DNA of 10,082 nt from assembly GCA_038522635.1 (NCBI GenBank), contig JBCBJZ010000134.1, forward strand, positions 1 to 10,082, read 5' to 3'. This DNA is from JBCBJZ01 sp038522635. Lineage in GTDB: Bacteria; Pseudomonadota; Alphaproteobacteria; Rhizobiales; Hyphomicrobiaceae. This document shows positions 6,143-10,082 of the stretch, piece by piece; the first letter of the stretch is position 1; each line of letters opens with the position of its first letter. The position numbers and the translations under genes are program-made. The notes below the pieces were generated by a model. It was not told where the DNA came from. It was given only the letters and a program-made list of their open reading frames with translations, and ran no database searches.

Positions 6143-7031
6143 TTATCCTTGCGTGGTGGCGTCAGCCAAGGCGACAGTCCGCCGGGCCATTTCCGCGTGG
6201 AGCAATTCCACCATGCGGCCATCGACGGTGATGACGCCTTTGCCGGCGTTCTCGGGCAGAGCAAAAGCGGCGATGATCGCACGCGCGTGCGCCACCGCAT
6301 CGGCGGACGGCGTGAAGACCTCATTGCACGGCGCAATCTGGCTCGGGTGGATCAACGTTTTGCCGTCCATACCGAGCGCAAGCCCGGCCTTTGCCTCGTG
6401 CAGGAAACCATCGCCATCCTTGAAGTCGTTATAGACGCCATCGAGGATATCGAGGCCGGTGGTCCGCGCCGCCGTTACGCTGGCACTGAGCCAGTAGAGA
6501 GCGCCGGTGCGTTCGCCATCGAGCGTGACGCGGGTTTCCTTCACAAGGTCATTGAGCCCCATGACCAGGCAGGCCAGGCGATGATCGGGGCCGGTGCGGG
6601 TGGCCGCGATGGCGCCGACGTTCATGATCGCGCGCGGTGTCTCGATCATCACCCAGAGCTTTGAGGTCGGGTGCGGCTCCCGCCCGCTCGAGCGCGACGC
6701 AAAGCTCTTCGACCGCAGCAGCATCGTCGACCTTGGGCACGAGGATCGCGTGGGGCGCAGCGGCAATCGCGGCGCCAAGGTCCGTTTCGCCCCAGGGTGT
6801 ATCAAGCGCGTTGATGCGGATGACGACCTCACGGCGCCCGTAGCCGCCTTCCTTGACGGCCGCACACACCTGGTCGCGGGCTAACGCTTTGGCGTCGGGC
6901 GCAACCGCATCTTCGAGGTCGAGGATGAGTGCATCGGCGTCGAGCGTGCGGGCCTTTTCGAGCGCGCGGGCGTTGGCGCCGGGCATGTAAAGGACGCTGC
7001 GGCGGGGACGGAAAGCGGAGGCATCTGACAT
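6143..7031 (-). pseudogene. mcl2: Mcl2-type (3S)-malyl-CoA thioesterase / CitE-like CoA ester lyase, frameshifted
   Basis: This CitE/HpcH-fold enzyme would act on malyl-CoA; in Rhodobacter, Mcl2 hydrolyses (3S)-malyl-CoA to malate as the last step of the ethylmalonyl-CoA pathway. The first frame (start ATG 7031, AAGGA about 10 nt upstream) gives RRSVLYMPGANARALEKA, LILDLEDAVAPDAK and RINALDTPWGETD. It runs to PDLK (residue 124) and then turns to nonsense. The continuation is in another frame: LWVMIETPRAIMNVGA, CLVMGLNDLVKE, LDILDGVYNDFKDGDGF, MDGKTLIHPSQIAPCNEVF and VDGRMVELLHAEMARRT, ending at 6143. Removing one base from the AAA at 6660-6662 restores a 295-residue protein that keeps R72, E130 and D161, the expected Mg/CoA-ester-site residues. 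A sequencing error or a recent inactivation are both possible. A sister enzyme (a true malyl-CoA lyase) cannot be excluded, but GVYNxFxD and DGKTLIHPxQ favour the Mcl2 type. Confidence 0.85.
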
Positions 7032-7164
7032 GGTGGAGCGGTCCTTGTGGCCAGGGCGTGGCTCGGCACAATACGGGCGGCGCGCGACGGGTAGCGGGCG
7101 TATCGCAGGCGCGCAGTTCGGCGGATCGTGTAAGCCGGACGGCCCGTCTTGTCACGGGGCACGT

Positions 7165-7205
7165 TTGGTGCGCGAGCCTAAAGCGGTGCTACACGGGTAA
7201 GGTTA
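7165..7205 (+). promoter_or_regulatory. Tentative promoter region for the pyridoxal-kinase-like gene
   Basis: TTGGTG (7165-7170) is followed after 17-18 bp by GCTACAC (7188-7194), a weak -35/-10 pair that would start transcription about 45 nt before the ATG at 7246. It overlaps CTACACGGGTAAGGTTA (7189-7205), which has a near copy at 4098-4114. The -10 match is poor, so this is a suggestion only. Confidence 0.2.
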
Positions 7206-7245
7206 GCTGCGCCTCGCATGCACCCAACGCCGCCTTGAGATTCTG

Positions 7246-8244
7246 ATGACAACGCCCAAGCGCATCCTTGCTCTTTCGTCGCACGTGGCGCACGGCCATG
7301 TGGGCCTGAGCGCGGCAACCCCAATCTGGCATGCGATGGGCCATGAGGTGATGGCGCTCGCGACCGTTTTGCTTTCCAACCGGCCTGGCTATCTGAACCG
7401 TGGCGGTACGATCATCGATCCCTCTGTGCTGCGTGACATGGTGGACGCGCTTGAGCAGAACGGGTGGCTGAGCGGCGTCGATGCGGTGGCCTTGGGCTAC
7501 CTACCTTCCCCGGGCCACGTGGCGGTGGCGCGCGATGCCGTCCGCCGTGTCAGGGGCGCGTCGCCCCAGGCGCGTGTGCTCGTCGATCCGGTGCTTGGCG
7601 ATGATCATACCGGCCTCTACATCGACGAGGCGGCGGCGCGGGCCATCGCGGTTGATTTGCTAGAATGCGCAGATGTCGTGACGCCGAACGCGTTTGAAGC
7701 GTGTTGGCTCGCTTCCGCGCTTGAAGCGACGGGCGCGGACGGCAAACCGTGTCCGATCAGTGATGTTGGCGACGTGCAGAACGTGGCGCGGCGCCTTGGC
7801 GTGCCGGCGGTGGTGGTGACGTCCGTTCTCTCGCGCGACGATGGGCGCGTGATGCACAACGTGTTGGTTGAAGCGGATCAAGCGGTGGCGTACGGGGTCG
7901 CCAAACGCGCGGGCGTGCATCACGGATTGGGTGATTTGTTCGCAGCCCTCGTGATCGGACATGCGGTGAGGAGCGCCGCTGACCGCGATCTAGAGCGCAG
8001 TCAAACGGAAGGCGCGCGGGCGCAGAGCGAGGGGGGCCCGTACGCGGAGCCTCGTTTCAGAGAGCCCCCATCGAGAGAGCCCCGTTTCAGAGTACCAACG
8101 AGCGGTTGGCGCCATGCGGTGGCCCGCGCCGTTGCCGGCGTCGACGTCATCGTCGCCCACAGCGCGGGCGCGCCAGAGCCGGTGTTGATCCCCCATCTGG
8201 CGGCTTGCATCAGTGCAGGTCCGGCCTCTGGTGAGCCGGTCTGA
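7246..8244 (+). CDS. pdxY: Pyridoxal kinase-like protein (PdxY/PdxK, ribokinase fold)
   Basis: This predicted cytoplasmic kinase would phosphorylate pyridoxal or related B6 vitamers for PLP salvage. The N-terminus ILALSSHVAHGHVGLSAA (7-24) matches the PdxY/PdxK substrate-loop start (SHV-GH-G-SAA). LVDPVLGDDHTGLYI and ADVVTPNAFEA (the PdxY-like VTPN segment) follow. GLGDLFAALV (227-236) is the family's GTGDLFAALL anion-hole and catalytic motif with D230, but with Leu for the usual Thr. At 332 residues it is longer than the usual 280-290; the excess is a charged, Pro/Arg-rich insertion at about 244-287 carrying two tandem decapeptides (EPRFREPPSR, EPRFRVPTSG). The start is ATG at 7246 with only a weak ribosome binding site. 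It overlaps the DUF429 gene by one base. A related PfkB-type kinase with another substrate is possible. Confidence 0.85.
   Translation: MTTPKRILALSSHVAHGHVGLSAATPIWHAMGHEVMALATVLLSNRPGYLNRGGTIIDPSVLRDMVDALEQNGWLSGVDAVALGYLPSPGHVAVARDAVRRVRGASPQARVLVDPVLGDDHTGLYIDEAAARAIAVDLLECADVVTPNAFEACWLASALEATGADGKPCPISDVGDVQNVARRLGVPAVVVTSVLSRDDGRVMHNVLVEADQAVAYGVAKRAGVHHGLGDLFAALVIGHAVRSAADRDLERSQTEGARAQSEGGPYAEPRFREPPSREPRFRVPTSGWRHAVARAVAGVDVIVAHSAGAPEPVLIPHLAACISAGPASGEPV
8047..8106 (+). repeat. 30-bp tandem repeat inside the kinase gene
   Basis: GAGCCTCGTTTCAGAG (8047-8062) recurs as GAGCCCCGTTTCAGAG (8077-8092), 15 of 16 bases identical, with a 30-bp period. The frame is kept, and the two units encode the tandem decapeptides at residues 268-287 of the kinase. 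The second unit has diverged after the first half. Confidence 0.65.
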
Positions 8245-9020
8245 TGGCGGTGGTGGCGGGCGTCGATGGATGCCGCAACGGCTGGGTGGTGGCGCGGTGG
8301 AGCTACGACGATGACGTCGACGCCGGGCAAACAGAAGCGCGCGGCACGTTGCAGCTCACGGTGGTGCCCAATGTGAGCGCTCTGCTGGCGCTCGTCCCCG
8401 CCCCCGCAACGATCGCGATCGACATGCCGATCGGGCTGCCGAAGGTGGCCGGCCCGGGCGGGCGGGCTGCCTGCGTGGCCGCGCGCAAAGTGCTCGGCGC
8501 GCGCCAGTCATCGGTGTTCACCGTACCCGCGCGTGCCGCCGTCGCCTGCACCGAATACCGCGAGGCCTGTGCCGTCGCTTTGGAGCATTCGCAACCGCCG
8601 CGCGCGGTCTCCAAGCAGTGCTTCTATCTGTTCGACAAGATACGTGAACTGGACACGGTGATGACGCCAGCGCTGCAGGAGCGGGTCTTTGAGGTGCATC
8701 CTGAAGTCGCGTTTTGGGCCATGAACGGGGGCGAAGCGGTCAGCGTCGCCAAGAAAGTCAAGTCACGCGTCAACCCCGACGGCATGGTCGCACGTCGAGC
8801 TTTGTTGGCGCAGAACGCGTTTCCGATCGCACAGGCCGACGGTGTCGAAACGCTGCAGGAGGGCAAAGGGCCAAGCGCGATCCGCGCCTATCGCGACGAC
8901 ATCATCGATGCGTGTGCCTGCGCCTGGTCGGCCAGACGGTTGGCGCAAGGGCGTGCGCTTTCGTTTCCAGATGACCCGCCGCTTGATGAGCGCGGTCTGC
9001 GTATGGAAATCCGCGCATGA
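8244..9020 (+). CDS. DUF429 family protein (predicted RNase H-like fold)
   Basis: This 258-residue protein belongs to DUF429, linked with COG4923 predicted nucleases of RNase H-like fold; no biochemical role is established that I know of. The diagnostic segments are in order: AGVDGCRNGWVVARW (5-19, with D8 on the first strand), IAIDMPIGLP (57-66, D60), ARKVLGARQSSVFTVPAR (80-97), SKQCFYLFDKIRELD (123-137), FEVHPEVAFW (149-158) and a C-terminal YRDDIIDACACAWSARR helix. D8, D60 and the late Asp pair could form a metal site, which is inferred from the fold. Its ATG (8244-8246) overlaps the TGA of the kinase gene (8242-8244), so translation is probably coupled. It ends two bases from the convergent AAA+ gene, with no terminator visible between them. 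Confidence 0.88.
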   Translation: MAVVAGVDGCRNGWVVARWSYDDDVDAGQTEARGTLQLTVVPNVSALLALVPAPATIAIDMPIGLPKVAGPGGRAACVAARKVLGARQSSVFTVPARAAVACTEYREACAVALEHSQPPRAVSKQCFYLFDKIRELDTVMTPALQERVFEVHPEVAFWAMNGGEAVSVAKKVKSRVNPDGMVARRALLAQNAFPIAQADGVETLQEGKGPSAIRAYRDDIIDACACAWSARRLAQGRALSFPDDPPLDERGLRMEIRA

Positions 9021-9022
9021 CG

Positions 9023-10082
9023 CTAAATGCCAAAGCCCAGACCGCCGCGTTGACCGGGCTTCGTGCGTGCGATTTCGCTGAGGATGGTGACCAGCTCCGC
9101 CGGCTTGTCGATCAGACCGAGCACCTGGGCTTGTTTGCGCGCTTTGGTGAAGTCCCCGGGCGTCAGATTGGCGAACATGAGCCCATCGGCGGGCGGGTCA
9201 TTGATCTGGAAAAAGATCGACCAGGCGCGCTTGATGGCGGCGCGGTCGAGATAATCGAAGCGGATATCGAACGTGAAGCGGCGTAGCGAAGCGGTATCGA
9301 TCCGGTCCATCAGGTTGGTGGTGAAGCACACCGGGAAGGGGTGCTCCTCCATCCACGTCAGCATCTCGTTGACCTGCGTGATCTCCCAGGAGTGCTGCGC
9401 GCCCTGACGCTCTAGCAGCAGGCTGTCGGCTTCATCAAAGATCAACAGCGCCTTCAGCTCGCGCGCTTCCTGGAAGGCGATCGCGATGTTCTGCTCCGAT
9501 TGGCCGACGAACGGACCGAGCAGATCGGAGGCGCGCTTTTGGATGACCTCGAGGCCCAGTTCGGATGCGAGATGGCGGGCAAACGCCGACTTGCCGGTGC
9601 CTGGCGGCCCCGACATGCACAGCGAGAAATTGCGCGATCCTTTGGCTTTGAGCTGCCCGGTCAGGCGCAGCAGGTCGATGTTGGAGCAAACGAGGTTGGG
9701 GTCGAACAGCGCCACCAACGGCGGGCTCTTCACCTGGCCACCGCTCACCGCGCGCATCACGTTGAGGCCGATGCGTTCGACCTGGGCCGCGTTGCCGCCG
9801 GCCAGGCCCACCGCCTTGATGGCGTTCTCGAGGATCGCCGGCGTCGCATCCAGCTTGAGCGCCAACTGGTCCAGTTCGTCATCGTTCATCTCGACGCCGT
9901 AGCGCTTTGAAAGCCCTTCGATGATCCGTCGACGTTGCCGCCGTGGCGGCGCGCGCAGCTCAAGTGCGACCGTCATCCGCCGGACCACGGCCGGGTCGAT
10001 ATCGTGCAGCTCATTCGACGTCCAGATCACCGGAGCGGGGTTCATCTCGAGCAGACGGTTGAAGAAGAGCTTGGATCCGCCC
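9023..10082 (-). CDS. AAA+ ATPase with two AAA modules (N-terminal part beyond the window)
   Basis: This is the C-terminal part of an ATPase gene whose start lies off the right edge. The frame is open to the window end: before the internal Met at 10045 it reads GSKLFFNRLLE, so that Met is not the start. The right-edge stretch (PVIWTSNELHDIDPAVVRRM) looks like the sensor-1 and arginine-finger end of a first AAA module. After a linker, a full second module follows: Walker A GPPGTGKS (about 9588-9611), LLGPFVGQSEQNI (pore-loop-like), Walker B ALLIFDEAD (about 9427-9456), sensor-1 CFTTNLMDRID and arginine-finger region SLRRFTFDIRF. Such proteins use ATP to remodel or unfold partners; no protease motif or membrane segment is seen in this part. 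The substrate is unknown. It converges on the DUF429 gene with a 2-bp gap. Confidence 0.88.
   Translation of the reverse strand, partial: GGSKLFFNRLLEMNPAPVIWTSNELHDIDPAVVRRMTVALELRAPPRRQRRRIIEGLSKRYGVEMNDDELDQLALKLDATPAILENAIKAVGLAGGNAAQVERIGLNVMRAVSGGQVKSPPLVALFDPNLVCSNIDLLRLTGQLKAKGSRNFSLCMSGPPGTGKSAFARHLASELGLEVIQKRASDLLGPFVGQSEQNIAIAFQEARELKALLIFDEADSLLLERQGAQHSWEITQVNEMLTWMEEHPFPVCFTTNLMDRIDTASLRRFTFDIRFDYLDRAAIKRAWSIFFQINDPPADGLMFANLTPGDFTKARKQAQVLGLIDKPAELVTILSEIARTKPGQRGGLGFGI

Noticed and set aside
6095..6664. 189-codon plus-strand frame
   Set aside because: It is the antisense shadow of the second half of the mcl2-like gene.
6650..6670. Programmed ribosomal frameshift in the mcl2-like gene
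   Set aside because: The site CTC AAA GCT is not a known slippery sequence, has no A/T-rich heptamer or upstream Shine-Dalgarno stimulator, and the family is not known to use recoding.
9018..9025. Bidirectional terminator between the DUF429 and AAA+ genes
   Set aside because: The stop codons are two bases apart, which leaves no room, and no hairpin with a T-run is seen around them.
9500..9910. 136-codon plus-strand frame opposite the AAA+ gene
   Set aside because: It overlaps the Walker motifs on the minus strand and has no recognisable content.

Overview
The window is GC-rich, gene-dense bacterial chromosome and most likely comes from an alphaproteobacterium, probably Hyphomicrobiales-like. 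Three things suggest this: an AcnA-type aconitase gene divergent from the cytochrome c maturation gene ccmA (an arrangement I recall from rhizobia), a pair of ethylmalonyl-CoA-pathway type genes (mesaconyl-CoA hydratase and an Mcl2-type CoA ester lyase), and a COG3380-type NAD/FAD oxidoreductase. The genus cannot be fixed from sequence alone. No tRNA, rRNA, CRISPR array, transposase or phage gene is visible.

Layout, left to right. 1-2018 (-): acnA, lacking its C-terminal end at the window edge and starting at TTG with a strong ribosome binding site. 2217-2933 (+): ccmA, divergent from acnA, without ccmB or ccmC after it. 2917-3891 (-): an FAD-dependent oxidoreductase overlapping the end of ccmA tail to tail. 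3892-4204: a gene-poor gap with short repeats and two small hairpins. 4205-5308 (-): mesaconyl-CoA hydratase (mch). 5407-5495: a large composite inverted repeat between mch and the next gene. 5492-5842 (-): a small predicted lipoprotein. 6143-7031 (-): an Mcl2-type malyl-CoA thioesterase/lyase gene broken by an apparent one-base insertion. 7246-8244 (+): a pyridoxal-kinase-like gene. 8244-9020 (+): a DUF429 protein overlapping it by one base. 9023-10082 (-): the 3' part of a two-module AAA+ ATPase gene that enters from the right edge.

How the genes fit together. acnA, mch and the mcl2-like gene all belong to acetyl-CoA/C4-C5 central carbon metabolism: the TCA and glyoxylate cycles, and ethylmalonyl-CoA-type acetate assimilation. 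ccmA would supply the ATPase of the haem exporter for cytochrome c biogenesis, but its membrane partners are not here. The kinase and DUF429 genes form a tight, translationally coupled pair that converges on the AAA+ gene with a 2-bp gap.

No clear new multi-gene system is present. The points most worth checking are the frameshift in the mcl2-like gene, the composite palindrome at 5407-5495, the orphan ccmA with its acidic tail, and the repeat-containing insertion inside the kinase gene.
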